From: Isoptericola sediminis
Lineage (GTDB): Bacteria; Actinomycetota; Actinomycetes; Actinomycetales; Cellulomonadaceae
Assembly (NCBI RefSeq): GCF_013085345.1
Contig: NZ_JABFAJ010000024.1
Coordinates: 124,001 to 188,000 of the forward strand
Length of the DNA: 64,000 bases
Direction of reading: 5' to 3'
The notes under the pieces were generated by a model. The model was not told where the DNA came from. It ran no database searches and worked only from the letters and a program-made list of their open reading frames with translations. Position 1 is the first letter of the stretch. Every line of letters starts with the position of its first letter. A program made the position numbers and the translations under genes. Shown piece by piece: positions 53,134 through 62,309 of this stretch.

Positions 53134-53601
53134 ATGACGAACGACGTGCACTGGCTCACCCGGGCCGTGGAGCTGGCGACGCGCAGCGTGCCGGCCGGTC
53201 ACGGGCCCTTCGGCGCGGTGGTCGTCCGCGACGGCGAGGTCGTGGCCGAGGGGACGAACCGTGTGACGACGGACACGGACCCGACCGCGCACGCCGAGGT
53301 CGTCGCGCTGCGGCAGGCGTGCGCACGGCTCGGCGTCTTCGACCTGAGCGGCGCGGTGCTGTACAGCTCGTGCGAACCGTGCCCGATGTGCCTCGGGGCC
53401 GCCCTGTGGGCGCGCGTCGACCGGGTGGTGTTCGCCGCCGACCGCGACGACGCCGCCCGTGCCGGCTTCGACGACCGGCACTTCCACGAGGTGCTCGCCG
53501 GCCGGCAGCCCTCGGAGGTGCCGATGGAGAACCTGCGGATCGACGCCGCGCTCGCCCCGTTCGAGGCATGGCACGCCTATCCGGGGCGCACCGCCTACTG
53601 A
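53134..53601 (+). CDS. Nucleoside/guanine deaminase (CMP/dCMP deaminase fold)
   Basis: 155-aa zinc deaminase. The catalytic motifs are TAHAEVVALRQAC (His and Glu, about residue 53) and SSCEPCPMCLGAALWARV (two Cys ligands, about 83). The C-terminal part HFHEVLAGRQPSEVPMENLR resembles guanine deaminase GuaD of Bacillus more than tRNA adenosine deaminase. No adjacent purine genes support the choice, so specificity is left open. Confidence 0.88.
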   Translation: MTNDVHWLTRAVELATRSVPAGHGPFGAVVVRDGEVVAEGTNRVTTDTDPTAHAEVVALRQACARLGVFDLSGAVLYSSCEPCPMCLGAALWARVDRVVFAADRDDAARAGFDDRHFHEVLAGRQPSEVPMENLRIDAALAPFEAWHAYPGRTAY

Positions 53602-53630
53602 CGGACCGCCCCGGGCGGTACGGTCCCCTC

Positions 53631-54014
53631 ATGGCGCAGGTGAAGATCTACGGAAACCGGACCATCTGGGGCGAGCGTCGTGAGGAGGTCTCCGACGCCG
53701 TGCACGACGCGCTGGTCACGGCCTGGCGGATCCCCGAGGACAAGAGGTTCCACCGGTTCCTGCTGCTCGAGGACGGGGACCTCGTCGCGCCGCGGTCGGA
53801 CGCGTACCTCCTCATCGAGGTCGTCTGCTTCTCCGGCCGGTCGACCACCGCGAAGAAGGCTCTGGTCAGGGCCATGTACGACGAGGTCGCGCCGGCCCTG
53901 GACCTCGCGGACGACGACCTGGAGGTCGTGATCCTCGAGAGCCGGCCGGAGAACTGGGGGATCCGCGGCCGGACGGCGGACGAGCTGGTGCTGACGTACC
54001 CGGTGGAGGTCTGA
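53631..54014 (+). CDS. Tautomerase-family protein
   Basis: 127-aa protein of the 4-oxalocrotonate tautomerase superfamily, long single-chain type. It opens MAQVKIYGNRTIWGERREEV, so the usual catalytic Pro1 is not exposed after the initiator Met; this makes classical tautomerase chemistry doubtful. Other family features are DALVTAWRIPEDKRFHRFLL and the C-terminal ENWGIRGRTADELVL. TACGGT (53619-53624) lies six bases before the ATG. It is followed by rnpB. Confidence 0.8.
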   Translation: MAQVKIYGNRTIWGERREEVSDAVHDALVTAWRIPEDKRFHRFLLLEDGDLVAPRSDAYLLIEVVCFSGRSTTAKKALVRAMYDEVAPALDLADDDLEVVILESRPENWGIRGRTADELVLTYPVEV

Positions 54015-54033
54015 GGCCGTTATCCTTGCCGGG

Positions 54034-54419
54034 CGGACGAGTCGGTCGGACGGTCGCGTCGGCGGTGCTCAGGCGCCGTCGCCGAGGAACGTCCGGGCTC
54101 CGAAGGGCAAGGTGGTGGCTAACGGCCACCCGGGGTGACCCGCGGGACAGTGCCACAGAAAACAGACCGCCGCCGGGAGACCGGCGGTAAGGGTGAAACG
54201 GTGGTGTAAGAGACCACCAGCGTGTCCGGTGACGGGCACGGCTCGGTAAACCCCACCTGGAGCAAGGTCGGACAGGGGACGTTCGAGGGCTGCCCGCCCG
54301 ATGTCCCCGGGTAGACCGCTGGAGGCCTGTGGCGACGCAGGTCCTAGATGGATGACCGTCGCCCGTGCGGGGGTGACCCGGCACGGGAACAGAACCCGGC
54401 GTACAGACCGGCTCGTCCG
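54034..54419 (+). ncRNA. rnpB: RNase P RNA (type A)
   Basis: Catalytic RNA of RNase P, which matures tRNA 5' ends. The closing helix P1 is formed by CGGACGAGTCGGTC (54034-54047) and GACCGGCTCGTCCG (54406-54419) with one G-T pair. Universal core blocks are present: GAGGAACGTCCGGGCTCC near 54090, ACAGAAAACAGACCGCC near 54153, AGGGTGAAACGGTGGTGTAA near 54190, TGGATGACCGTCGCCC near 54350 and GAACAGAACCCGGCGTACAG near 54387. TATCCT at 54021-54026 is a good -10 element. Ends are set by P1 and may be off by a few bases. Confidence 0.97.
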
Positions 54420-54484
54420 CACCCCACCGCACCGGCGCCGGCTGTCCGGCGGCGAGCGTCGGGGGTCGCCCGTAGGGTCACGGC

Positions 54485-55081
54485 GTGGCGACGCTCACCG
54501 CACGGCCCGCGAACCAGGTCCCCTTCGAGGACCTCCAGACGGTGCTCGGTACCTCCCAGGCCGGTCGGTGCCAGTGCCAGCGGCAGGTGCTCGGCGACGG
54601 CGAGTGGTGGGACATGCCGGTCGAGGAACGGCGGCTCCGGCTGGCCGAGCAGACGTGTGCCGACGACCCGACCTCGCCGGTGACCAGCGGCGTCGTGCTC
54701 TACGACGGCGACGAGCCGGTCGGCTGGGTGGCCGTCGGCCCGCGCCCGACGTACCGCCGGTACTACGGGCGCAGTCCCGTGGCGTGGCGCGGGCGTGCCG
54801 AGGAACGCGACGACGACGGCGTGTGGCTCGCGGCCTGCTTCGTCGTCCGCGCGGGGTACCGGGGCCAGGGGCTGATGTACGAGCTGGCCCGCTGCGCCGT
54901 CGACTTCGCCCGGGAACGGGGTGCGCGGGTCCTCGAGGGGTATCCGATCGTCGCCGCGGACGGCGGCGAGGTGATCTGGGACGAGGCGAGCGTCGGCGTG
55001 CCGCAGATCTTCTCGGCCGCCGGCCTGGAGGAGGTCGCGGCCCCGACGTCGCGCCGTCGCGTCCTGCGCCTCGAGCTGTGA
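54485..55081 (+). CDS. GNAT-family N-acetyltransferase
   Basis: 198-aa acetyl-CoA-dependent acetyltransferase. The acetyl-CoA loop is LAACFVVRAGYRGQGLMYEL (about residues 117-136, with RGQG pyrophosphate contact); the N-terminal part has a Cys-rich stretch GRCQCQRQVLGDGEWW as in related actinobacterial proteins. The GTG at 54485 follows TAGGGT (54473-54478) by six bases. Acceptor unknown. Confidence 0.88.
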   Translation: MATLTARPANQVPFEDLQTVLGTSQAGRCQCQRQVLGDGEWWDMPVEERRLRLAEQTCADDPTSPVTSGVVLYDGDEPVGWVAVGPRPTYRRYYGRSPVAWRGRAEERDDDGVWLAACFVVRAGYRGQGLMYELARCAVDFARERGARVLEGYPIVAADGGEVIWDEASVGVPQIFSAAGLEEVAAPTSRRRVLRLEL

Positions 55082-55170
55082 CCGACGGGCGCTCAGGCGC
55101 CCCGGTCAGAACGTGAAAGTTCGGTCAAGAACGGTTCCGGAAACGGGTTCCCGTGGGGGTCGGAGTGGTG

Positions 55171-55234
55171 TAGGTTGGCGGCATCGCGACGACGAGGTCG
55201 CGAGTCTCGAACGCCGGTGCCGCGCCCGCGGCAC
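55171..55234 (+). promoter_or_regulatory. Promoter and structured leader of the STAS gene
   Basis: TAGGTT at 55171-55176 fits a -10 element, placing the transcript start near 55183. The leader of nearly 90 bases then holds two perfect hairpins: TCGCGAC (55184-55190) with GTCGCGA (55197-55203), and GTGCCGCG (55217-55224) with CGCGGCAC (55227-55234). Their role is unknown. Confidence 0.45.
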
Positions 55235-55270
55235 GCAGGGGGCGAGGACACCAGGGACGAAGGTGGCACA

Positions 55271-55594
55271 GTGACCCTCATCCATGAGGTTCGGGCCGGA
55301 GGGATCGTCTTGAACGAGACGCCCGAGGCCAGTGTGGTGACCCTGTGGGGCGAGATCGACATCGCCCTGCGCGACGAGGCCTCGGCTGCTCTGGCCGGGG
55401 CGTTCCAGCGTGACCTTCCCGTGATCGTGGACGCCTCCGAGGTGACGTTCCTCGACTCCGCGGGTATCGCCTTCCTCGTCCAGCTCTGCCGCATCGGGCA
55501 GGACGAAGGGCTCTCCGTCACGTTGCACGACCCGCCCGCCGTCGTCAGCGAACCGCTGGGCACGTTGCACGTCGACGTCCCCGTCGCCCACTGA
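55271..55594 (+). CDS. STAS-domain anti-sigma-factor antagonist-like protein
   Basis: 107-aa single STAS domain, like SpoIIAA/RsbV, which in partner-switching systems binds an anti-sigma kinase. The phosphoacceptor region is VIVDASEVTFLDSAGIAFLV (Ser about residue 65). LWGEIDIALRDEA is the N-terminal strand-helix. The GTG at 55271 has AAGGTGG seven bases upstream. No kinase, phosphatase or sigma-factor gene is adjacent, so the partners are elsewhere. Confidence 0.88.
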   Translation: MTLIHEVRAGGIVLNETPEASVVTLWGEIDIALRDEASAALAGAFQRDLPVIVDASEVTFLDSAGIAFLVQLCRIGQDEGLSVTLHDPPAVVSEPLGTLHVDVPVAH

Positions 55595-55605
55595 CCCGAC
55601 ACGAC

Positions 55606-55639
55606 GACGCCGCACCCCCCGGTCGGGGGGTGCGGCGTC
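55606..55639. terminator. Hairpin terminator between STAS gene and ppgK
   Basis: Arms GACGCCGCACCCCCC (55606-55620) and GGGGGGTGCGGCGTC (55625-55639) pair perfectly over 15 bases with a GGTC loop. It lies between convergent genes. Confidence 0.88.
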
Positions 55640-55655
55640 CTCGTGTCCGGAAGGA

Positions 55656-56420
55656 TCAGTGGGGGTCGGCCGCGAGGGAGGCGGCGCCGACGATCCCGGC
55701 GCGGTTGCGCAGGGTGGCCGGGACGATCTCGGCGCGCAGGTCCAGCAGCGGCAGGAACTTCTGGTGGTGCTTGCTCACGCCGCCGCCGACGACGATGAGG
55801 TCGGGGGAGAGCAGCATCTCCACCGTCTCGAAGTAGCGCTGCAGGCGCTTCGCCCACTTCTCCCACGACAGGTCCTCGCGGTCCCGCGCGGCCTCCGACG
55901 CCTTCGTCTCGGCGTCGTGCCCGTCGATCTCGAGGTGGCCGAGCTCGGTGTTCGGCACGAGCACGCCGTCCACCAGCAGGGCTGACCCGATCCCGGTGCC
56001 CAGGGTCGCCATGAGCACCACGCCGCCGTGCCCGGCGGCCGCCCCGTAGCGGTCCTCCCCGACCCCGGCCGCGTCCGCGTCGTTGACCGCCGTCACGTCA
56101 CGGCCGGTCGCCTCGCGGACGAGCTGCGGCAGGTCGACGCCCTTCCAGGACTTGTGCAGGTTGGCGATGAACCGGACGATCCCGCGGTCCAGGGGCGCGG
56201 GGAACGCGACGCCGACCGGCGCCTCGTCGGGCAGGTCGAAGCCGGCGACGAGCTCGGCGAGCACGTCGGCGACCGCGTCCGGGGTGGACTTGCTCGGGGT
56301 GGGGATCCGCAGCCGGTCCGCGGCGAACTCGCCCGTGGTCAGGTCGACGGGGGCGCCCTTGATCCCGGACCCGCCGATGTCGATACCGAAGGCCACCTGG
56401 TGTCCGCTCTGCTCAGCCAT
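55656..56420 (-). CDS. ppgK: Polyphosphate glucokinase
   Basis: ROK-family kinase (254 aa) that phosphorylates glucose with polyphosphate or ATP, an enzyme typical of actinobacteria. Phosphate loop [17 protein letters not shown] (residues about 10-26), [27 protein letters not shown], and the glucose site [12 protein letters not shown] (about 155). [16 protein letters not shown] is specific to the PPGK group. The ATG at 56420 was used; an ATG at 56429 (three residues earlier) is possible, and neither has a clear ribosome site. Confidence 0.95.
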   Translation of the reverse strand: MAEQSGHQVAFGIDIGGSGIKGAPVDLTTGEFAADRLRIPTPSKSTPDAVADVLAELVAGFDLPDEAPVGVAFPAPLDRGIVRFIANLHKSWKGVDLPQLVREATGRDVTAVNDADAAGVGEDRYGAAAGHGGVVLMATLGTGIGSALLVDGVLVPNTELGHLEIDGHDAETKASEAARDREDLSWEKWAKRLQRYFETVEMLLSPDLIVVGGGVSKHHQKFLPLLDLRAEIVPATLRNRAGIVGAASLAADPH

Positions 56421-56448
56421 GGACCCCATCTTGCGGCAGGATCGAGTC

Positions 56449-56643
56449 ATGAGCGAGTACAGCAGCAGCACACAGTATTGGTTCAACACCGAGACCGGGC
56501 AGGTGGAGACCGCGAAGGAGAAGTCGAGCTGGACGCACCTGCTGGGTCCGTACGCCACGCGCGAGGAGGCGCAGCACGCCCTGGACAACGCCGCGCGGCG
56601 CAACGAGGAGTGGGAGGCCGAGGACGAGGACTGGCGGCGCTGA
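56449..56643 (+). CDS. Small conserved SPOR-like protein
   Basis: 64-aa acidic protein with the pattern [20 protein letters not shown] and [20 protein letters not shown], seen in small actinobacterial proteins that resemble half of a SPOR repeat. AGGA lies eight bases before the ATG. It is divergent from ppgK and ends 25 bases before the convergent panB. Function unknown. Confidence 0.75.
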   Translation: MSEYSSSTQYWFNTETGQVETAKEKSSWTHLLGPYATREEAQHALDNAARRNEEWEAEDEDWRR

Positions 56644-56668
56644 GGGGCTCGGCGCCGCCGGTCCCGCG

Positions 56669-57565
56669 TCACTGGTCGAAGGTGTGCTCCTCGGTCGGGA
56701 AGGACCCGTCGCGCACCTCGGCCGCGAAGTCCGCGGCCGCCTGCTGCAGGGCGCGGCCCAGCTCGGCGTAGCGGCGGGCGAAGCGCGGCGACCAGTCGGT
56801 CATCCCGGCCATGTCGGTCCACACGAGGACCTGGCCGTCGACCTCGGGGCCGGCGCCGATGCCGATCGTCGGGATGACCAGGAACTCGGTGATGCGGGCC
56901 GCCACGGCGCGGGGCACCATCTCCAGCACGACCGCGACCGCGCCGGCCTCCTGGACGGCGAGCGCGTCCTGGCTGAGCTCCTCGGCCGCGTCGTCGCCCC
57001 GGCCCTGCACGCGGGGGCCGCCCAGCGCGTTCTCGGACTGCGGGGTGTAGCCGAGGTGGCCGACCACCGGGATCCCCGCCTGGGTGATCGCGCGGATCTG
57101 CTCGGCCGAGCGGCGGCCGCCCTCGAGCTTGACCGCCGAGGCGCCGGTCTCCTTCATGATGCGCACGGCGGAGGCGAGGGCCTGCTCGGGGCCCGCCTCG
57201 TAGCTGCCGAACGGCAGGTCGACGACGACGAACGCGTGCTGCGCCGCCGAGGCGACCGCCCGTCCGGCCCGCACCATGTCGTCGAGGGTGACGGGCAGCG
57301 TGGTGGCGTGCCCGAGCATGGTGTTCCCGACGGAGTCGCCCACGAGCAGCGTGTCGATGCCGGCGGCGTCGAGGATCGCGGCCGTGGGGGCGTCGTAGGC
57401 GGTGAGCATGGTGATGCGCTCACCACGCTCCTTGGCGCGCTGCAGGTGGTGGACGCGGACTCGGCGGGCGCCGGCGGCGATGCCGGCGGCGTCGTCGTCG
57501 GTGACCGACCTCACAGCGGAGTTGTCAGCGGGCGTGACCGAGGGGTTGTGGCCTGCGGGTTCCAT
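56669..57565 (-). CDS. panB: 3-methyl-2-oxobutanoate hydroxymethyltransferase
   Basis: First committed enzyme of pantothenate (vitamin B5) synthesis (298 aa): transfers a hydroxymethyl group from methylene-THF to ketoisovalerate. Motifs: [20 protein letters not shown] (about residue 52), [14 protein letters not shown] (Mg-binding Asp), [13 protein letters not shown] and [25 protein letters not shown] (57578-57573) lies seven bases before the ATG at 57565, so the message is probably leaderless; the first 35 residues are a non-conserved tail. Confidence 0.96.
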   Translation of the reverse strand: MEPAGHNPSVTPADNSAVRSVTDDDAAGIAAGARRVRVHHLQRAKERGERITMLTAYDAPTAAILDAAGIDTLLVGDSVGNTMLGHATTLPVTLDDMVRAGRAVASAAQHAFVVVDLPFGSYEAGPEQALASAVRIMKETGASAVKLEGGRRSAEQIRAITQAGIPVVGHLGYTPQSENALGGPRVQGRGDDAAEELSQDALAVQEAGAVAVVLEMVPRAVAARITEFLVIPTIGIGAGPEVDGQVLVWTDMAGMTDWSPRFARRYAELGRALQQAAADFAAEVRDGSFPTEEHTFDQ

Positions 57566-57673
57566 GGTCGATAGCGTAGGCGACAGCCGGTGCGGGCCCA
57601 GGTCCCGGACCGGTGCGACGGACCGTCGACGGTCCGTCACCCACGGTTAACAGGTATCGGGCAGGATGAGGTC

Positions 57674-59011
57674 ATGGACAGGCAGCAGGAGTTCGTGCTT
57701 CGCACGGTCGAGGAGCGCGACATCCGCTTCATCCGACTCTGGTTCACCGACGTGCTGGGGGTGCTCAAGTCCGTCGCGGTCGCCCCGGCGGAGCTCGAGC
57801 AGGCCTTCGTCGAGGGCATCGGCTTCGACGGCAGTGCGATCGAGGGGCTGACACGGGTCTACGAGGCGGACATGATCGCCAAGCCCGACCCCACGACGTT
57901 CCAGGTGCTGCCCTGGCGCGGTGAGCGCCACGGCACCGGTCGCATGTTCTGCGACCTGCTCACCCCCGAGGGCGAGCCCTCGCGTGCCGACTCGCGCAAC
58001 GTCCTCAAGCGCACGCTCGCCAAGGCCGGCGACAAGGGCTTCACGTTCTACACCCACCCCGAGGTCGAGTTCTACCTCTTCAACCAGATGGGTTCCTCGG
58101 ACGGGCCCCTGGTGCCGGTCGACGAGGGCGGCTACTTCGACCACCTGGCCCGCGGCAGCACGCACGACTTCCGGCGCGCGGCCATCTCGATGCTCGAGTC
58201 GATGGGTATCTCCGTGGAGTTCTCCCACCACGAGGCCGGGCCCGGGCAGAACGAGATCGACCTGCGCTACGCCGACGCGCTGACCACCGCGGACAACCTC
58301 ATGACGTTCCGCACCGTGGTCAAGGAGGTCGCGCTCGAGCAGGGTGTGTTCGCCTCCTTCATGCCCAAGCCCTTCGCGGACAAGCCGGGGTCGGGCATGC
58401 ACACCCACATGTCGCTGTTCGAGGAGGACTCCAACGCCTTCCACGAGCCGGGGGCGCAGTTCGAGCTGTCCAAGACCGGGCGTCAGTTCATCGCCGGGCT
58501 GCTGGTGCACGCCGGGGAGATCACCGCGGTGACCAACCAGCACGTCAACTCCTACAAGCGGCTGTGGGGCGGCTCCGAGGCGCCCAGCTACATCTGCTGG
58601 GGCCACAACAACCGCTCCGCGCTGGTGCGCGTGCCCATGTACAAGCCGGGCAAGGGCAACTCCTCGCGGATCGAGTACCGGGCGCTGGACTCGGCGGCGA
58701 ACCCGTACCTGGCGTTCGCCGTGCTGCTGGCCGCCGGGATGAAGGGCATCGAGGAGGGGTACGAGCTGCCCGAGGCCACCGAGGACGACGTCTGGGAGCT
58801 CACCGGGGCGGAGCGCCGAGCGCTCGGCATCGCGCCGCTGCCGGAGTCCCTCGACGAGGCCATCGAGCTCATGGAGTCCTCCGAGCTCGTCGCCGAGACC
58901 CTGGGCGAGCACGTCTTCGACTACGTGCTGAAGAACAAGCGCAACGAGTGGGACGCCTACCGCGCCCAGGTCACCCCGTACGAGCTCAAGACCTCCCTGC
59001 AGTTCCTCTGA
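57674..59011 (+). CDS. glnA2: Glutamine synthetase, GlnA2 type
   Basis: 445-aa type I glutamine synthetase-fold enzyme that makes glutamine from glutamate and ammonia, or a relative acting on polyamines or gamma-glutamyl compounds. Motifs: the Asp-50 loop FDGSAIEGLTRVYEADM, EVEFYLF, NEIDLRYADALTTADN and the ATP site KPGSGMHTHMSLFE. At the place of the adenylylation Tyr of GlnA1 (NLYDLPPE) it reads EGYELPEATEDD, so control by GlnE is doubtful, as for mycobacterial GlnA2. The ATG at 57674 fits GlnA2 length exactly. It lies 46 bases before glnE. Confidence 0.93.
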   Translation: MDRQQEFVLRTVEERDIRFIRLWFTDVLGVLKSVAVAPAELEQAFVEGIGFDGSAIEGLTRVYEADMIAKPDPTTFQVLPWRGERHGTGRMFCDLLTPEGEPSRADSRNVLKRTLAKAGDKGFTFYTHPEVEFYLFNQMGSSDGPLVPVDEGGYFDHLARGSTHDFRRAAISMLESMGISVEFSHHEAGPGQNEIDLRYADALTTADNLMTFRTVVKEVALEQGVFASFMPKPFADKPGSGMHTHMSLFEEDSNAFHEPGAQFELSKTGRQFIAGLLVHAGEITAVTNQHVNSYKRLWGGSEAPSYICWGHNNRSALVRVPMYKPGKGNSSRIEYRALDSAANPYLAFAVLLAAGMKGIEEGYELPEATEDDVWELTGAERRALGIAPLPESLDEAIELMESSELVAETLGEHVFDYVLKNKRNEWDAYRAQVTPYELKTSLQFL

Positions 59012-59057
59012 GCGGACGGCCGCCGCACGCTCCGGCGGCGGCCGATAGGGTCGAGAG

Positions 59058-62000
59058 GTGAGCCCGACGACCTCCGGCACCGGTAGACCGCAGACCCCGA
59101 CCCGGAGGCTGCTCCGGGCAGGGTTCGCCGACCTGACCCGGTCGGCGACGCTCTGGCAGGACGCCGAGCTGCAGCGCCGCCTCCCCGCCGACGCGGGCGG
59201 GGACGACGGCGTGCTGCAGGCCCTCGGGGTCACGGCCGACCCGGACCTCGCGCTGCTGCACCTCGTGCGGCTGGCCTCGGTGCCCGCCGCGCAGCAGACC
59301 GTCGAACGGCTGCTCGCGGCGGACCAGCGTTCGGGCGAGGGCGTGGCCCGGGGACGGCTAATGGCCGTCCTCGGCGCGTCGACGGCGCTCGCGGACGAGA
59401 TCGTCCGCCGTCCCGCGCTCCTGGACGTGCTGGGCGACGGCGACGGCGGGCTCGGGGCCGACCCGCGGGACGTGCGCGCGGAGCTCCTGCGCGCCGTCGG
59501 CGCCGACCCGGAGTCGGCGGATCCCGTCGCGGCCCTGGAGCCCGAGGGCGCCGACGCGCCGGGGTGGCCCGACCGGGACGCCCCCACCGCCACGGACGCG
59601 CTGCGGCGCGCCTACCGCGAACGGCTGCTGCGCATCGCCGCCACGGACCTGACGGCGCCGGACCCCTCGGCCACGCTGCCGGACGTCGGCGCCGCGCTGG
59701 CCGACCTGGCCGCCGGCGCGCTGGAGGCGGCGTTGGCGGTGGCGCGCTCCCAGATCCCCGACCACGGCGCCGGGGCCCGCCTCGCGGTGATCGGGATGGG
59801 CAAGACCGGCGGTCGCGAGCTCAACTACGTCTCCGACGTCGACGTCGTCTACGTGTGCGAACCCGCCACGGACGAGGCCGGGGAGCCGGTCCTGGACGAG
59901 TCCGCGGCGATGCGGATCGGGACCCAGCTCGCCACCCGGCTGCAGAAGGTGTGCGGCGGCACCTCGCTCGAACCGGCGCTGTGGGAGGTCGACGCGGCGC
60001 TGCGTCCCGAGGGCAAGCAGGGGCCGCTGGTGCGCACCCTGGCCAGCCACGTCGCCTACTACGAGCGCTGGGCCCAGACGTGGGAGTTCCAGGCCCTGCT
60101 CAAGGCCCGCCCGGTGGCGGGGGACGCCGCGCTCGGCGCGGCCTACCGCGAGGCCGTCGACCCGTTCGTCTGGGCGGCCGCCAACCGGGACCACTTCGTC
60201 GAGGACGCCCAGGCGATGCGGCGCCGCGTCGAGGCGCACGTGCCCAACGCCGAGGCCGACCGGCAGATCAAGCTCGGCAAGGGCGGGCTGCGGGACGTCG
60301 AGTTCACCGTCCAGCTCCTGCAGCTCGTGCACGGCCGCACCGACGACGCCATCCACGACGGCAACACGCTGGCCGGACTGTCCGCGCTCGCGGCCGGGGG
60401 GTACGTCGGGCGCGAGCACGCCCTGCGCATGGGCGCCTGCTACCGGTTCCTGCGGTCCCTGGAGCACCGGGTCCAGCTCTTCGGGCTCAAGCGCACGCAC
60501 CTGCTGCCGACCGAGGACGAGGACCTGCGGCGCCTCGCCCGGTCGCTGGGCATGCGCGGCCAGGGCGCCGAGGACCTGCGCCAGCGCTGGCGGGCCACCC
60601 GGCGCGAGGTCCGTGCCCTGCACGAGGCCGTCTTCTACCGCCCGCTGCTGCCGGCGTGGGCGCAGCTCTCGGAGGACGAGCTCTCGCTCGCCCCGGACGC
60701 CGCGCGCGCCCGGTTCGCGGCGATCGGCTACCGCGACCCGGACGGGGCGATGCGGCACGTCGTGGCACTCACCGAGGGCACCTCACGCCGGGCCAAGCTG
60801 CAGCGCCAGCTCCTGCCGGTGATGCTCGGCTGGTTCGCCGAGGGCTCCGACCCCGACGCGGGCCTGCTGGACTTCCGCAAGCTGTCCGAGAACCTCGGCG
60901 CCACGCCCTGGTACCTGCGGCTGCTGCGCGACTCCGGGAACGCCGCCTACCACCTGGCCCACCTGCTGTCCTCCTCGCGGTACCTCGCCGAGGCGCTGGC
61001 CCGCTCACCGGAGTCGGTGCAGTGGCTCGCCGACACCTCCCGGCTGGAACCCCGCGGTCCCGAGCGGCTCGCCGCGGAGGCGGACGCCGTCCTGACCCGG
61101 GCGGACGACCCCGGTCCGGCGGCGACCCGGCTGCGCGCCCTGCGGCGCCGCGAGCTCGCCCGGACCGGCGCCGGCGAGGTGCTCGGCGTGCTCGGGCCCG
61201 TGCAGGCCCAGGCGGCGATCTCCGACGCCGCGGACATGGTCGTCGTCGGCGGCCTGCGCGTGGCCGAGTTCGCCGCCCGGGACCAGATGGGGCTGGGACC
61301 CGACCCGGCGGCGAACCCCACCCGCATGCTCGTGGTCGCCATGGGTCGCCTCGGCGGACGGGAGATGGGCTACGGCTCGGACGCCGACGTCCTGTTCGTG
61401 CACGACCCGCTGCCCGACGCCGACCCCGAGCAGGCCAAGGCGTTCGCCGAGCTCACCGCGCGCACGCTGCAGAAGCTGCTCTCCGCCGTCGGACCCGAGC
61501 CCCCGCTGCCGGTGGACGCCGACCTGCGTCCCGAGGGGCGGCAGGGGCCGCTGGTGCGCACGATGGCCTCGTACACCGAGTACTACGAGCGCTGGGCGAG
61601 TGTGTGGGAGCAGCAGGCGCTGCTGCGCGCCCGCCCCGTGGCCGGCGCGACCGGCACGGCGGTGGACCTGGCCGAGCGCTTCGACGCCGTCGTCGACCCG
61701 TTGCGCTACCCGCCCGGGGGGCTCGCCGAGCCCAAGCTGCGCGAGGTGCGGCGCATCAAGGCCCGCGTCGAGTCCGAACGGCTGCCACGGGGCACCGATC
61801 CCAGCCGCCACCTCAAGCTGGGGCGTGGGGGAGTGTCCGACGTCGAGTGGACGGTCCAGCTCCTGCAGCTCCAGCACGCGCACGAGGTGCCGGGACTGCG
61901 CACCACCGAGACGGTCGCGGCGCTGGCCGCGGCCGAGGGGGCCGGACTCGTCGAGGCCGAGGAGGCCGAGTGCCTGCTCGACGCCTGGCTGCTCGCGTCC

Positions 62001-62204
62001 CGGCTGCGGTCCGCCCTGGTGCTGTGGTCCGGCAAGGTCGGCGGCCTGCGCGCGGACGTGCTCCCGGCGGACGCCTGGGCGCTGACCGGGTTGGCGCGGC
62101 TGCTCGGCGACGTCGACACCGGCCAGGAGCTGGAGGAGCTGTACCTGCGCACCGCACGACGCGCCCGCACGGTGATGGAGCGGCTCGTCTACGGCGACGA
62201 CTGA
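59058..62204 (+). CDS. glnE: Glutamine-synthetase adenylyltransferase/deadenylylase
   Basis: 1048-aa bifunctional enzyme that attaches AMP to GlnA1 and removes it, according to nitrogen status. Two nucleotidyltransferase halves are visible: the removing domain with GKTGGRELNYVSDVDVVYV (about residue 245) and the attaching domain with GRLGGREMGYGSDADVLFV (about residue 765); each is followed by a helical GlnD-like domain (KLGKGGLRDVEFTVQLLQL and KLGRGGVSDVEWTVQLLQLQ). The GTG at 59058 follows TAGGGT (59046-59051) by six bases. Its target GlnA1 is not in the window. Confidence 0.96.
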   Translation: MSPTTSGTGRPQTPTRRLLRAGFADLTRSATLWQDAELQRRLPADAGGDDGVLQALGVTADPDLALLHLVRLASVPAAQQTVERLLAADQRSGEGVARGRLMAVLGASTALADEIVRRPALLDVLGDGDGGLGADPRDVRAELLRAVGADPESADPVAALEPEGADAPGWPDRDAPTATDALRRAYRERLLRIAATDLTAPDPSATLPDVGAALADLAAGALEAALAVARSQIPDHGAGARLAVIGMGKTGGRELNYVSDVDVVYVCEPATDEAGEPVLDESAAMRIGTQLATRLQKVCGGTSLEPALWEVDAALRPEGKQGPLVRTLASHVAYYERWAQTWEFQALLKARPVAGDAALGAAYREAVDPFVWAAANRDHFVEDAQAMRRRVEAHVPNAEADRQIKLGKGGLRDVEFTVQLLQLVHGRTDDAIHDGNTLAGLSALAAGGYVGREHALRMGACYRFLRSLEHRVQLFGLKRTHLLPTEDEDLRRLARSLGMRGQGAEDLRQRWRATRREVRALHEAVFYRPLLPAWAQLSEDELSLAPDAARARFAAIGYRDPDGAMRHVVALTEGTSRRAKLQRQLLPVMLGWFAEGSDPDAGLLDFRKLSENLGATPWYLRLLRDSGNAAYHLAHLLSSSRYLAEALARSPESVQWLADTSRLEPRGPERLAAEADAVLTRADDPGPAATRLRALRRRELARTGAGEVLGVLGPVQAQAAISDAADMVVVGGLRVAEFAARDQMGLGPDPAANPTRMLVVAMGRLGGREMGYGSDADVLFVHDPLPDADPEQAKAFAELTARTLQKLLSAVGPEPPLPVDADLRPEGRQGPLVRTMASYTEYYERWASVWEQQALLRARPVAGATGTAVDLAERFDAVVDPLRYPPGGLAEPKLREVRRIKARVESERLPRGTDPSRHLKLGRGGVSDVEWTVQLLQLQHAHEVPGLRTTETVAALAAAEGAGLVEAEEAECLLDAWLLASRLRSALVLWSGKVGGLRADVLPADAWALTGLARLLGDVDTGQELEELYLRTARRARTVMERLVYGDD

Positions 62205-62228
62205 CCCGGTCTGGGGCACGATAGGCCC

Positions 62229-62309
62229 ATGCGATCGTGCCTGGAGTCCTCGTCCGTCCTCGCGGCGCCCTGCCCGCGCCACGCCGGCATGCCGGGGGCG
62301 GCCGCGTGA
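62229..62309 (+). CDS. Short upstream frame (26 codons) coupled to the DUF808 gene
   Basis: ATG at 62229 opens MRSCLESSSVLAAPCPRHAG and ends in TGA overlapping the GTG start of the DUF808 gene (GTGA at 62306-62309). It has two Cys codons and could be a leader peptide, but no ribosome site or well-placed -10 is seen. Low confidence. Confidence 0.25.
   Translation: MRSCLESSSVLAAPCPRHAGMPGAAA

Noticed and set aside
53866-54432. Minus-strand open frames across rnpB
   Set aside because: They cross the conserved RNase P RNA core and have no protein-like pattern.
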